This document shows positions 8,905 through 17,010 of a stretch of DNA of 33,325 bases, piece after piece. Each line of letters opens with the position of its first letter. The stretch's first letter is position 1. Source of the stretch: Leptolyngbyaceae cyanobacterium RU_5_1. GTDB taxonomy: Bacteria; Cyanobacteriota; Cyanobacteriia; Leptolyngbyales; Leptolyngbyaceae. The DNA lies in the NCBI GenBank assembly GCA_012034055.1, contig JAAUSG010000026.1, positions 1 through 33,325 on the forward strand, written 5' to 3'. Position numbers and translations under genes: made by a program. The notes under the pieces are model-generated. The model did not search any database. It was not told the DNA's origin and worked only from the letters and a program-made list of their open reading frames with translations.

Positions 8905-9696
8905 CTAATCAATGTTGATCGAAGTTGGACCCGATTCCCCAGTTCCATAGGTGCCTAGAGGTTTGCGGTAGTCAGCGTAAAGCTTGTCGCGCCAGGTGAA
9001 AAAGGGTTCAAAGGTGCCAATATCGGCAATTCCAGTCACTCCCTTGCCTTTCAATGAGTTCGGAATATTCAAGTAGTTTCCAGCGGGAAACTTCACGTAC
9101 ATGGTCAGTCCTGCCACGGCAAAATCTGCCAGGGTAGGGTGATCGGTGACCAGATAGGGCTGCTCCATCAAGATAAAACACAGGGATGCCAGGTCGCGCT
9201 TCATGGAACTTTGTGCCGCACTGACGGTATCAGGCCCCATACCCACGCCAAGTCCTAAAACGTTAAACAGTTCCGTTGGCACAGAACTAACAATGGTTTT
9301 CAGGAGATCTGGGGTATCGCTCGGCAGTACAGCCGCACGAAAGCCTTGATCTTGACTCAGCGCACCAACTAAACACTTGCGGGCATTCAATCCAATTGAT
9401 TCATCCGCCCATTGTTCGATCAACAGGCATAAACCCCGTAGTTTAGGATCGCTGGGAATGATCGGTGTCTCAGGATAGTGTTTGTCCAGGTATTCCGCGA
9501 TCGCCGTCGAATCCGCAATCACCTGGTTACCGTCTTTTAACACGGGCACCTGCCGCTGTCCCGACATGCGAACCAGCTCAAGTTGTCCAATTCCCGGAGT
9601 GACATCAATCTTGCGGTACTCCAGTCCCTTGTAATCTAAAATTAACTTCACTTTTTCCGCATAGTGGGACATCTCGAATTGATATAACTCCAGCAT
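8905..9696 (-). CDS. Glutathione S-transferase family protein
   Basis: A soluble GST-fold protein of 263 residues. The N-terminal thioredoxin-like domain starts MLELYQFEMSHYAEKVKL and contains RQVPVLKDGNQVIADSTAI, the cis-Pro and glutathione-binding SxAI region (D-S-T-A-I). The helical C-terminal domain (from about residue 85) has ITMYVKF-like packing and the conserved N-capping box THPTLADFAVAGL. An upstream in-frame TTG at 9732 would add 12 residues. ATG at 9696 is chosen because AGGAGA stands 5 nt before it. The position that is a catalytic Ser/Cys in many GSTs reads S10-H-Y. The substrate is unknown. The gene stands alone, convergent with recQ across 84 bp that hold no clear terminator. 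Confidence 0.9.
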   Translation of the reverse strand: MLELYQFEMSHYAEKVKLILDYKGLEYRKIDVTPGIGQLELVRMSGQRQVPVLKDGNQVIADSTAIAEYLDKHYPETPIIPSDPKLRGLCLLIEQWADESIGLNARKCLVGALSQDQGFRAAVLPSDTPDLLKTIVSSVPTELFNVLGLGVGMGPDTVSAAQSSMKRDLASLCFILMEQPYLVTDHPTLADFAVAGLTMYVKFPAGNYLNIPNSLKGKGVTGIADIGTFEPFFTWRDKLYADYRKPLGTYGTGESGPTSINID

Positions 9697-9924
9697 GAAT
9701 CTCTCCTGTAATGCAAATGGGAACAGTCCCAAACCCGCTAGCCTTGGGTTGCCCTCCGTAAGCCTAACTTAGTCGTTTTAAAATGACAAACAGAATGTCC
9801 TGGTCACTACTCGTAAGTCCTGTCTTGCTTTCTGTGGGCAGAATACAGCAGATTTTTAATTCAATGCGATACACCGTGGGTAGAGGAGGTGAGAGGATGA
9901 GGAGGAAGGGGAAATGGAAAAATT

Positions 9925-10188
9925 ATGGTTGAGCCTAAGATTACGGTTACGGTTAAACTGTTTGCGGCTTATCAGGAAGCGTATGGGTTGCCGGAGCTAC
10001 GATTGGAGTTGCCAATGGGAACGTCAGTTGTGGCAGTGCGCGATCGCCTGATTGCCGATCAACCTCAACTTGCTCAATGGCGTGACTTAACCCGCTTCGG
10101 CATCAATTTACAATTTGTCGAACCAGACACCATTCTGCAAGATGGAGATGAAATCGTGCTCATTCCACCCGTCAGCGGAGGACAATAA
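9925..10188 (+). CDS. moaD: MoaD/ThiS-family ubiquitin-like sulfur carrier (molybdopterin synthase small subunit-like)
   Basis: An 87-residue beta-grasp protein. It has the N-terminal strand ITVTVKLFAAYQEAYG, a middle helix VVAVRDRLI, and the C-terminal DGDEIVLIPPVSGGQ. MoaD carries sulfur as a thiocarboxylate on its terminal glycine and gives it to the molybdopterin precursor together with MoaE. Here the diglycine is not terminal: a glutamine codon (CAA) separates it from the TAA stop. That would block normal activation unless trimmed, so a ThiS-like or other carrier role cannot be excluded. The GGAGGA encoding the two glycines doubles as the ribosome site of the next gene. The upstream region is purine-rich (GGAGGAAGGGG), giving several possible ribosome sites; ATG at 9925 fits the family's start. 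Confidence 0.85.
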   Translation: MVEPKITVTVKLFAAYQEAYGLPELRLELPMGTSVVAVRDRLIADQPQLAQWRDLTRFGINLQFVEPDTILQDGDEIVLIPPVSGGQ

Positions 10189-10190
10189 CC

Positions 10191-10616
10191 TTGCCCACTT
10201 TGCCACCGCCCACATCAACCATCCTTCTTTACTGCGTTACAGCAGCGGCTGTGTTGATTTATCTTCCCTTTCTAATCGTGATCTACGGACGAATTCAAGT
10301 GGGTCCTCAAGCCTTGGTGACTCCTCGTGCCGTGTTTGACAAACTACCACCCGTCGCTCAACGAGCAACCTGGGCCCATCAAAACGCCTTTGAAACCTTC
10401 ACTATTTTTGCAACAGCCGCATTGATGGGCTATGTGACTGGGCTAGAGTCTCCCTTAGCCGCATGGGCCGCGATCGCCTTTGTGACCGCACGCTTCTTTT
10501 ACCCCTTCTTTTACATTTTGAACATTCCCCTGGGGCGATCGCTAATGTTCGGCATCGGTTCCCTCAGTACTGCCACGTTGTTTGCATTGAGCCTGATTCA
10601 GGTCAGCAGTAGGTAA
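10191..10616 (+). CDS. MAPEG family membrane protein
   Basis: A 141-residue integral membrane protein of the MAPEG (membrane-associated eicosanoid/glutathione metabolism) family. Four hydrophobic helices are visible: about 10-32 (ILLYCVTAAAVLIYLPFLIV), 68-85, 88-110 and 115-138. Between helices 1 and 2 lies the signature RATWAHQNAFETFTIFATA (R-x3-A-x2-N-x2-E), matching the glutathione-contacting helix of the family. The start is TTG at 10191, 2 bp after the moaD-like stop. A full GGAGGA stands 8 nt upstream, inside the moaD-like gene, so translation is probably coupled. The substrate is unknown; bacterial members are often uncharacterised or glutathione-transferase-like. Confidence 0.88.
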   Translation: MPTLPPPTSTILLYCVTAAAVLIYLPFLIVIYGRIQVGPQALVTPRAVFDKLPPVAQRATWAHQNAFETFTIFATAALMGYVTGLESPLAAWAAIAFVTARFFYPFFYILNIPLGRSLMFGIGSLSTATLFALSLIQVSSR

Positions 10617-10700
10617 TGAGATACGAGGTGTGGGGCAAGAGGCAAGAGGTGAAAAGTTAAAACAATCTCCAAGCCTTCATCTTTATCCTTTATCGCCTCA
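10617..10700. repeat. Purine-arm/pyrimidine-arm degenerate repeat, third copy
   Basis: Directly after the MAPEG stop, a purine-rich arm (GAGGTGTGGGGCAAGAGGCA) is followed by a pyrimidine arm (CTTCATCTTTATCCTTTATC, then CCTCATTGCCCTACCCC). The two ends are largely complementary. The architecture matches 3207-3295 and 4155-4395. Confidence 0.45.
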
Positions 10701-10705
10701 TTGCC

Positions 10706-11095
10706 CTACCCCATCAACGGGCTACCATGATGATGCACCAAGTACCACTTTTGGGCCATGCACTCAAAAACATTAGTCGCTATTGACTTTGCTCGACCCC
10801 GTCTGCCCCCAGATACCTGCAACACTTCCTCAACCAGCACCACATAGGCCAGATTGCCGCTGACTTCCACTTGAATAATCTCGGTGTCAATTTCCAGGTA
10901 GCTGGTGTTGCGAAAAATCTTTTCCCAGGAAGTGCGAATGGCGTCCCATCCTCGTAAAGCATCACGTCCGGGATGAATGCACAGACTAGCAGTTCCCTGT
11001 GAGCAAACGGCTGCCATCGCCTCAATGTCTTTCTTCTCAAAGGCGCGGTAAAAGGCTTCGTTGACATCAAGTACGGCTTGTTGTTCGGCGGTCAT
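10706..11095 (-). CDS. Nuclear transport factor 2 (NTF2/SnoaL)-like family protein
   Basis: A 129-residue single-domain cone-shaped NTF2-fold protein of the SnoaL/DUF4440-like kind. It begins with the typical helix EQQAVLDVNEAFYRAFEKKD, then IEAMAAVCSQ and the strand containing CIHPGRDALRGWDAIRTSWE, common to this cyanobacterial/plant subgroup. It ends with WYLVHHHGSPLM, the terminal strand with conserved histidines. No catalytic activity can be assigned; members bind small hydrophobic molecules or act as enzyme subunits. ATG at 11095 sits in a region divergent from hemB, and no strong Shine-Dalgarno is visible (upstream is ATCCT on the minus strand). Confidence 0.87.
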   Translation of the reverse strand: MTAEQQAVLDVNEAFYRAFEKKDIEAMAAVCSQGTASLCIHPGRDALRGWDAIRTSWEKIFRNTSYLEIDTEIIQVEVSGNLAYVVLVEEVLQVSGGRRGRAKSIATNVFECMAQKWYLVHHHGSPLMG

Positions 11096-11099
11096 AGGA

Positions 11100-11190
11100 T
11101 GAAGGGGCTAGGGATTAGGGGTTAGGGTCTAGGGTACAGGATTGGAGAACCTCTGAAGCCTGACACCTGACACCTGACACCTGCAACAGA
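11100..11190. repeat. Short tandemly repeated heptamers between divergent genes
   Basis: Degenerate TAGGG-type heptamers occupy 11105-11140. Three perfect copies of TGACACC follow at 11161-11181. The two parts are partly complementary (AGGGT.. against ..ACCTG), like the repeat at 29861-30042. The remaining 80 bp to the hemB start show no repeats. Confidence 0.6.
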
Positions 11191-11268
11191 ACGTAACGTC
11201 ACCCCTGTATGGAAGGGACACGGAACGTCTTAGACTTTTAAGAATCGAAACAGCATTTGAATAATCCT

Positions 11269-12252
11269 ATGTTTCCAGTCCATCGTCCTCGTCGCCTCCG
11301 TAGTCATCCTCAACTCCGTCGCATGGTGCGTGAAACAGTGTTGACCACCAGCGATCTTATCTATCCATTATTTGCTGTACCGGGTGACGCGATCGCCAAC
11401 GAAGTTCGCTCGATGCCCGGTGTTTTCCAACTCTCCATTGACAAGATTGTGGAAGAGGCAAAGGAAGTTTATGACCTGGGCATTCCGGCAATCATTCTGT
11501 TTGGGATTCCTGAAGATAAGGATCTGGATGCAACAGGTGCCTGGCACGATTGCGGGATCGTGCAAAAGGCATCAACAGCTGTCAAGGAAGCGGTTCCCGA
11601 TTTAATTGTGATTGCTGACACTTGCCTGTGTGAATACACTTCTCACGGACACTGCGGCTATTTGCAAGTGGGTGATTTAACGGGACGGGTACTGAATGAT
11701 CCAACGCTCGATTTGCTCAAGAAAACGGCGGTTTCTCAGGCAAAAGCAGGAGCTGACATTATTGCGCCCTCCGGCATGATGGATGGATTCGTGCAAGCAA
11801 TCCGGGAAGGGCTGGATGAAGCCGGATTCCAGGACACCCCGATCCTCTCCTACGCGGCCAAGTATGCTTCAGCCTACTACGGGCCATTTCGAGATGCAGC
11901 AGATTCCGCACCTCAGTTTGGCGATCGCCGCACCTACCAGATGGATCCCGGCAACGCCCGCGAAGCCCTCAAAGAAATTGCCCTCGATATGTCTGAAGGG
12001 GCAGACATGCTGATGGTGAAGCCTGCCCTGTCCTACATGGATGTGATCTGGCGCGTCAAGGAAGCCACCAATCTACCCGTTGCGGCCTACAACGTCTCTG
12101 GCGAGTACTCGATGGTCAAAGCCGCTGCGCTAAACGGCTGGATTGACGAGCAAAAAGTAGTCTTAGAAACAATGACCAGCTTCAAGCGATCGGGTGCTGA
12201 TTTGATTCTTACCTATCACGCCAAAGACGTTGCCCGCTGGTTGGCAGCTTAG
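11269..12252 (+). CDS. hemB: Porphobilinogen synthase (5-aminolevulinate dehydratase)
   Basis: Condenses two 5-aminolevulinate molecules to porphobilinogen, the second committed step of haem and chlorophyll synthesis, in the cytoplasm. The 327-residue protein has [10 protein letters not shown] at the N-terminus and the metal-binding cysteines in [14 protein letters not shown] (C119, C121, C129), the zinc-type signature. Both active-site lysines are present: K198 in [17 protein letters not shown] and K251 in [21 protein letters not shown] is the conserved flap-proximal segment. ATG at 11269 is preferred over an in-frame TTG at 11257 because family members begin MFP-(V/I)-HRPRR. It is a single gene, divergent from the NTF2-like gene. 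Confidence 0.97.
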   Translation: MFPVHRPRRLRSHPQLRRMVRETVLTTSDLIYPLFAVPGDAIANEVRSMPGVFQLSIDKIVEEAKEVYDLGIPAIILFGIPEDKDLDATGAWHDCGIVQKASTAVKEAVPDLIVIADTCLCEYTSHGHCGYLQVGDLTGRVLNDPTLDLLKKTAVSQAKAGADIIAPSGMMDGFVQAIREGLDEAGFQDTPILSYAAKYASAYYGPFRDAADSAPQFGDRRTYQMDPGNAREALKEIALDMSEGADMLMVKPALSYMDVIWRVKEATNLPVAAYNVSGEYSMVKAAALNGWIDEQKVVLETMTSFKRSGADLILTYHAKDVARWLAA

Positions 12253-12293
12253 TACAACGCATTACAAAAACGGGTAGGGAAATTAGCTTTAGC

Positions 12294-12347
12294 AACCACC
12301 AAGGCACCAAGACACAAAGCACAGAACTTCTTGGTGTCTTAGTGGTT
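12294..12347. repeat. 20-bp inverted repeat between convergent genes, possible bidirectional terminator
   Basis: AACCACCAAGGCACCAAGAC (12294-12313) pairs with TTCTTGGTGTCTTAGTGGTT (12328-12347) at about 17 of 20 positions around a 14-nt loop. It lies in the short gap between hemB (+) and the radical SAM gene (-). Placement suggests transcription termination from both sides, but no T-run follows on the plus side. Similar ACCAAGACAC-type palindromes are dispersed in bacterial genomes. Confidence 0.5.
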
Positions 12348-12363
12348 CATTTAACTCAATTCG

Positions 12364-13944
12364 TTAACGCGCGATCGCAGTCATAGCATCTACTTGAGTC
12401 TCGCGCACCGCTTGAGTTGCCAAATGCTCCGCTAGTTGAGTTTCAATCTGATCTCGTACAATTTGTCGATATTCTAGGAAATGTTCGCCAAGGGCACAGA
12501 CAGAAAGGTAATGCTCCCAGACGCGCGGATTGTGGTACAAAACGCCCAGCAGATTCAACCAGAATTTCCAGCGAGTCTTGCGCACAACTCCCTGTCGCCA
12601 GCAGATGGTCAGAAGCGCACGGATACTGGCCCAGCTTACCTTTCTGTGTGAACTGGAACATTTGGGTGCTCCTAGCCTACGAAAGTGGCGGTAGGTTCGC
12701 TCTAAATAGCACAACGGGTCATACAGCTCCCAAAACGCCTCAACATACTCGTGGGCAATCTCTTCTAGAGGACGGGTAGGGACAAAATTCATCAGGGTGG
12801 TCTGGTTCATGCCGGTCAACCGGCTGTATAGTCGCCCTTCTTTCTCTAATCGATGCCACAATGCCGTGTCGGGCAGCGCCTGCAACATGCTGAACAGGGC
12901 AACGGGAATCGTGGTTTGCTCCACAAAGCGAACGATGCGATCGCCTGCTCCCGCTGCTTCACCATCAAAGCCAATGATGAAACCCGCCATCACCCTCAGT
13001 CCGGATCGGGTAATGGAGTCCACAGCATCACTCAACGAATCTCGCGTATTTTGAAACTTCTGAGTTAGCATCAGGCTGCTTTCATCAGGCGTTTCGATAC
13101 CCAGAAACACAGCCGTGAAGTTACACTCCACCATCAAATCCATTAATTCTTGGTCTTGGGCCAGATCAACCGAAGCCTCGGTGTTGAAACGAAACGGATA
13201 GCCGTGTTCAGCCATCCAGGGCTTAAGTTCTTTCAGCAAGCGCTTGACGTTGCGCTTATTGCCAATAAAATTGTCGTCCACCATAAAAATAGCGCCCTGC
13301 CAACCCAACTCGTAGAGGCGCTCCAACTCTGCCAAAATCTGCCCTGGATCCTTGGTTCGGGGTTTGCGACCATACAGCACAATAATGTCGCAAAACTCGC
13401 ACTGGAACGGACATCCCCGTGAAAACTGAACGGACATGCTGTCATAAGCATCAAATTCCAACAGATCGAAGCGCGGAATTGGCGTTGTGGTCACATCTGG
13501 CTTGTCACCATTGGACCGGAAAATACCCTGTGGCTCTCCTCGCTGAACCGCCTCCACAAATAACGGCAGCGTCATTTCCCCTTCATCCAGAATCAGGTAA
13601 TCAGCTCTGGCAGCTTGTGCTTCCTGGGGCAGAGCCGTCGGATAAGGTCCACCTACAGCAACTCGCTTGCCATGCTGTTTTGCCTCACGAATCAGGTGTA
13701 GAAAATCCTCTTTCTGCACAATCATTGCCGAGAGCACAACCAACTCTGCCCACTCCCACTCTGCCTCGCTAATACCGCGAACATTGCGATCGACCAGCTT
13801 AAACTCCCAATCTTGCGGTAAGATTGCCGCAACTGTTGCCAGCCCCAGCGGCGGCAGCATGGCTTTGCGATCCACCAACTCTAAGGCTTTCTCAAACGAC
13901 CAAAAGCTTTTAGGAAACAGGGGGTAGAGGAGTAAAACACGCAT
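12364..13944 (-). CDS. B12-binding domain-containing radical SAM protein (DUF4070-type)
   Basis: A 526-residue radical S-adenosylmethionine enzyme. The N-terminal Rossmann-like cobalamin-binding domain (1-150) shows RVLLLYPLFPKSFWSFEKAL and VAVGGPYPTALP. The radical SAM barrel follows with the iron-sulfur motif RGCPFQCEFCDI (C178, C182, C185). Then come FMVDDNFIGNKRNVKRLL, TEASVDLAQD and FIIGFDGE. The C-terminal 150 residues match the helical DUF4070 region, with YRHFRRLG. Family members include methylases such as the hopanoid C-2 methylase HpnP, but several paralogues of unknown role exist and no hopanoid gene lies here, so no symbol is given. ATG at 13944 is preferred over an in-frame TTG at 13971 because MRVLLLYP is the usual start. 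Confidence 0.9.
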   Translation of the reverse strand: MRVLLLYPLFPKSFWSFEKALELVDRKAMLPPLGLATVAAILPQDWEFKLVDRNVRGISEAEWEWAELVVLSAMIVQKEDFLHLIREAKQHGKRVAVGGPYPTALPQEAQAARADYLILDEGEMTLPLFVEAVQRGEPQGIFRSNGDKPDVTTTPIPRFDLLEFDAYDSMSVQFSRGCPFQCEFCDIIVLYGRKPRTKDPGQILAELERLYELGWQGAIFMVDDNFIGNKRNVKRLLKELKPWMAEHGYPFRFNTEASVDLAQDQELMDLMVECNFTAVFLGIETPDESSLMLTQKFQNTRDSLSDAVDSITRSGLRVMAGFIIGFDGEAAGAGDRIVRFVEQTTIPVALFSMLQALPDTALWHRLEKEGRLYSRLTGMNQTTLMNFVPTRPLEEIAHEYVEAFWELYDPLCYLERTYRHFRRLGAPKCSSSHRKVSWASIRALLTICWRQGVVRKTRWKFWLNLLGVLYHNPRVWEHYLSVCALGEHFLEYRQIVRDQIETQLAEHLATQAVRETQVDAMTAIAR

Positions 13945-14065
13945 GATGTAGCTCTCAGCGAAACGATTCAACGAAAACGCGACTTAAACTTACCTGCATT
14001 TACAGTTGCGTTTTCTAGAAGACTGACAGATTGTTTTCGCCATTGCAAGGCAGAATAGTTTTTTT

Positions 14066-15001
14066 ATGAAGTCCATTTCATCAAGACTTAAACCCCTTCT
14101 ACGTTGGAGCGTTTTGGGTGGGACGCTGTTTTTCCTTGGGAAGATACTTAGCGATCATTGGCAAAGTGTGATCGCAATTCGTGTGGATGCGGCTGGTTGG
14201 GCCTGTTTAGCGATCGCTCTCGGCATCACCCTACTGGCGCATATTTGTGCAGGCTGGGTGTGGAGCCAAATGTTGCAGCGAGACTTCCGGCAACCTGTTC
14301 AGGGAACCTGGATGATTCAGGCATACCTGCAAGCCACGATCGCCAAATATTTACCTGGAAATATTTGGCACTACTATGGTCGAATTTCCGCTGCCACTCA
14401 GTCCGGTGCATCCTTAGAAACTGCAGCAGTGAGTGTTCTGCTAGAACCATTACTGATGGCAGCAGCGGCACTCCTAGTAGCCTTGTTGAGCAGTCAGGTC
14501 ATTGCTGCACGCTATGGGTTTCCAGCATTAGCACTGCAGTGGCTGGTATTGGTAGGCGTGCTGATGTCCATACATCCCAGGGTGCTGAACCCTCTCATTC
14601 AGGTTGTTGCCAAGTTGAAGCAGACGGCCCAGCCTGGACTGGCAACCTCCAACCCCGTTCACTTGACTCGGTATCCTCTCATTCCTTTATTGGGAGAGCT
14701 AGGTTTCCTGGTGCTGCGCAGCGGCGGATTCCTGCTCACGTTCCTGGCGATCGCCTCATTTACATCTGATCAACTACCCATGCTGATCAGTGCATTTAGT
14801 CTGGCATGGTTGCTTGGGTTAGTTGTTCCAGGAGCACCGGGTGGGGTTGGGGTGTTTGAAGCAACCGCGATCGCCCTGTTAGGTCCACAGTTCTCACCCG
14901 GATTGCTGCTGGGCGTGGTTGCGTTGTATCGCTTAGTGAGCGTTTTAGCAGAAGCGTGCGGTGCCGGGCTAGCCTGGCTAGATCAACGAATCCCTTCCTG
15001 A
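14066..15001 (+). CDS. YbhN/lysylphosphatidylglycerol synthase-like transmembrane protein (UPF0104)
   Basis: A polytopic inner-membrane protein of 311 residues with about eight hydrophobic helices. It resembles the flippase-like membrane domain of MprF (lysyl-PG synthase) without the aminoacyl-transfer domain. Supporting features are AYLQATIAKYLPGNIWHYYGR near residues 89-109, the family signature that normally reads KYLPG(N/K)xW. Near the C-terminus stands LAWLLGLVVPGAPGGVGVFEA, the PGGxGxxE motif. The substrate is unknown; a lipid or glycolipid is the usual guess. ATG at 14066 fits. Its last 19 bp overlap the end of the convergent downstream gene. Confidence 0.87.
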   Translation: MKSISSRLKPLLRWSVLGGTLFFLGKILSDHWQSVIAIRVDAAGWACLAIALGITLLAHICAGWVWSQMLQRDFRQPVQGTWMIQAYLQATIAKYLPGNIWHYYGRISAATQSGASLETAAVSVLLEPLLMAAAALLVALLSSQVIAARYGFPALALQWLVLVGVLMSIHPRVLNPLIQVVAKLKQTAQPGLATSNPVHLTRYPLIPLLGELGFLVLRSGGFLLTFLAIASFTSDQLPMLISAFSLAWLLGLVVPGAPGGVGVFEATAIALLGPQFSPGLLLGVVALYRLVSVLAEACGAGLAWLDQRIPS

Positions 15002-16374
15002 CTCTCTTCGTCCAGCAGCAACTCTTCAGGTGTCAGCAGTTCTGGAAAGAGTTCTAGCCTTTCTTCGTATTTCAATTGAGAAAAAATTCGGTAAGTGTCT
15101 GGATCAAACACCTGAGGTTCTTGAGGTTGATCTGGATCCATTCTGATTAAGTTGTACTGGACGTTCTCTGCATAAATAGCAAACGTTAAGTTGAAGATTT
15201 CCAGGAAGTTAACAACCCATGAGCATTCATCTTCCGGCTCATTTTGATAATTTTTAATCAACTCAGCAATGCGGGCTTCTAAGTGAGTCCGTGCATACTT
15301 ACAAACCAAGATGATTTTAAGTAGAGTAACCACTAACGCAATCGGACTTCCCTGTGAAAGAAGCAGAATAAATAGCGATGATGGCTGTTCGTTCTCCTCA
15401 CAGGTCAAAAAATCAATAATACGATTGCACGTCCTCAGAACTAACGCACTAGTGACAATCTCATAATCATGGCTAATGTAAAGATCTTTCAGTCTTTCGC
15501 CAAGCTTTGTTCTCAGAATATCCGCAAACCTTTTGTTTCCAATTGAAAATGACAAATAACTCTGTAAACTTTGCTTGAACTCCCGGTAGGTGGTATTTTG
15601 AACTTGATTTAGAAAAATATTGGCTAAACTAACATAGTTAAACTGTCCGCGTTTAGCCACAATCATTTTGACCAGTCGAAGGGCATCATCACCCAATACA
15701 GTTGGATTTTTGGGCGGTTGGTTCTCGGCAGCACTGGTTTGCGATCGCGCAATGTACATTGCCAGATCAAACTTAAACCGTTCCTTTAGCTGTCTAGAGA
15801 AGGCTCTTGCTGCTTCTCGCTGCTCAATCGGATTTCTAAGATCAATATATTGAGGAACCAGCAGGTAGGAAGTATATCGGGAAGTCCACGGCCCCCGTAT
15901 CTGCTCTTCATACCTGGATGTAAATAGCTTCAATTCTTCAAAATCTTTGCTATTTACAAAAGCATTAATCCAAGTTCGTAACTTCTTTAAGCTTGGAGAA
16001 TGAGTATGGCGAGAGGAGGGGGGATCGGAAAAAACTTCAATTAATTCTCGAATAGGCTTGTAATTTCTGCTAGCGTCCCAGTTGTTGACTAGAATGTAAC
16101 AGGATCGCTTCAGGGTATTTTTGAACTCTTCATGATTATTGGAGATGATGATTTCATAGACTGCCTGCACCGCGCTAGAACTAATTGAATCAACGTGGTA
16201 AATAAACAGGCGTTTGAATTCTAGTAACACCTCTTCAGGCGGCCATTTTTTAACGATTTCCAGTAGAAAGCTGTAGACGATTTCCTGAGCTTGGCGAATG
16301 TTCTGCCCCGGTCTAGCGAACCTGTAGGGCTGTTCATTCGATTGCAAATCCTGGATAGACTCCCCGATCATCAT
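14983..16374 (-). CDS. Uncharacterised protein (about 464 residues)
   Basis: Not recognised. The protein is rich in predicted helices, charged, lacks a signal peptide or membrane segment, and has no P-loop, HTH or metal motif I can see. It starts MMIGESIQDLQSNEQPYRFA and includes EIVKKWPPEEVLLEFKRLFI, a segment LKKLRTWINAFVNSKDFEEL and an acidic tail PELLTPEELLLDEESQEG. The sequence has a regular alternation of amphipathic helices like an alpha-helical repeat or a cyanobacterial conserved hypothetical. Starts are ATG 16374, ATG 16371 or GTG 16380, with no clear ribosome site. It is convergent with, and overlaps by 19 bp, the YbhN-like gene. Its codon use is more AT-rich than that of its neighbours. 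Confidence 0.8.
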   Translation of the reverse strand: MMIGESIQDLQSNEQPYRFARPGQNIRQAQEIVYSFLLEIVKKWPPEEVLLEFKRLFIYHVDSISSSAVQAVYEIIISNNHEEFKNTLKRSCYILVNNWDASRNYKPIRELIEVFSDPPSSRHTHSPSLKKLRTWINAFVNSKDFEELKLFTSRYEEQIRGPWTSRYTSYLLVPQYIDLRNPIEQREAARAFSRQLKERFKFDLAMYIARSQTSAAENQPPKNPTVLGDDALRLVKMIVAKRGQFNYVSLANIFLNQVQNTTYREFKQSLQSYLSFSIGNKRFADILRTKLGERLKDLYISHDYEIVTSALVLRTCNRIIDFLTCEENEQPSSLFILLLSQGSPIALVVTLLKIILVCKYARTHLEARIAELIKNYQNEPEDECSWVVNFLEIFNLTFAIYAENVQYNLIRMDPDQPQEPQVFDPDTYRIFSQLKYEERLELFPELLTPEELLLDEESQEGIR

Positions 16375-17010
16375 AAACACTGAGAATGCATAAGGTGCTA
16401 GCTACTCATGGGTGGCTTGAAAACAAAACTCAGCTCGTATGGAAGAGTCAATCCTAAACTGTTTCCCAGTTCAAGGAAACAGGGTCGTGTTAAGCCACAC
16501 ATGCTCCGTCTTTGATATGAAATATTATTCTCTAGTCACATCTAGTCACACTGAGAATACCAAGTATGGCTATGAAACAGGAATGAAATTGAGTCCATTT
16601 GTAACTCACTGCCGTCTGGGCTTAGGTGTCTGGGCTTACAAAATAAACTACCTTTGCTAGGGTCTTTGCGGAGGACTTCCGAACCTTGCTCTTAGGAAAG
16701 CCACCGTTCACATCTCAACATGGAGCAGAAATACACAAACGCTCAATAACTGGAGCAGTCCTCACTATGAATACTGAGGTTATGTGACTATATTCTAGTT
16801 GGTATTTAAGTGAAATCCCTAGTTACATATTTAGGGATAAGCGTTACCGCTCTCTAAGGGGGACAGAGTGAGGGAGGCAAATCCGTCACCTCATAAGAGA
16901 CGTTATAGCAAATCTCTAACACATCAGAATCCTGGCTATCCGTTTAGCTGGGACATTTGGGTTAGGTATTTACACTAAACATCTACACGGTGATCAGCAG
17001 GCATTTCTGA
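16375..17010. other. Gene-free stretch with a 10-bp tandem duplication
   Basis: A 636-bp gap with no convincing gene. A 73-codon ORF at 16439-16660 has no recognisable domain and no ribosome site. TCTAGTCACA is perfectly duplicated at 16531-16550. Around 16850-16910 there are overlapping GAGG/CCTC pairings (GTGAGG with CCTCAT), but I recognise no known RNA. It presumably includes the promoter of the minus-strand 464-residue protein. Confidence 0.4.

Noticed and set aside
16439-16660. 73-codon ORF in the gap before the tRNA
   Set aside because: No domain, no ribosome site, no codon bias; consistent with chance.
16800-16920. Structured small RNA (such as 6S-like)
   Set aside because: Some GAGG/CCTC pairing is visible but no long conserved bulged helix or recognisable core.
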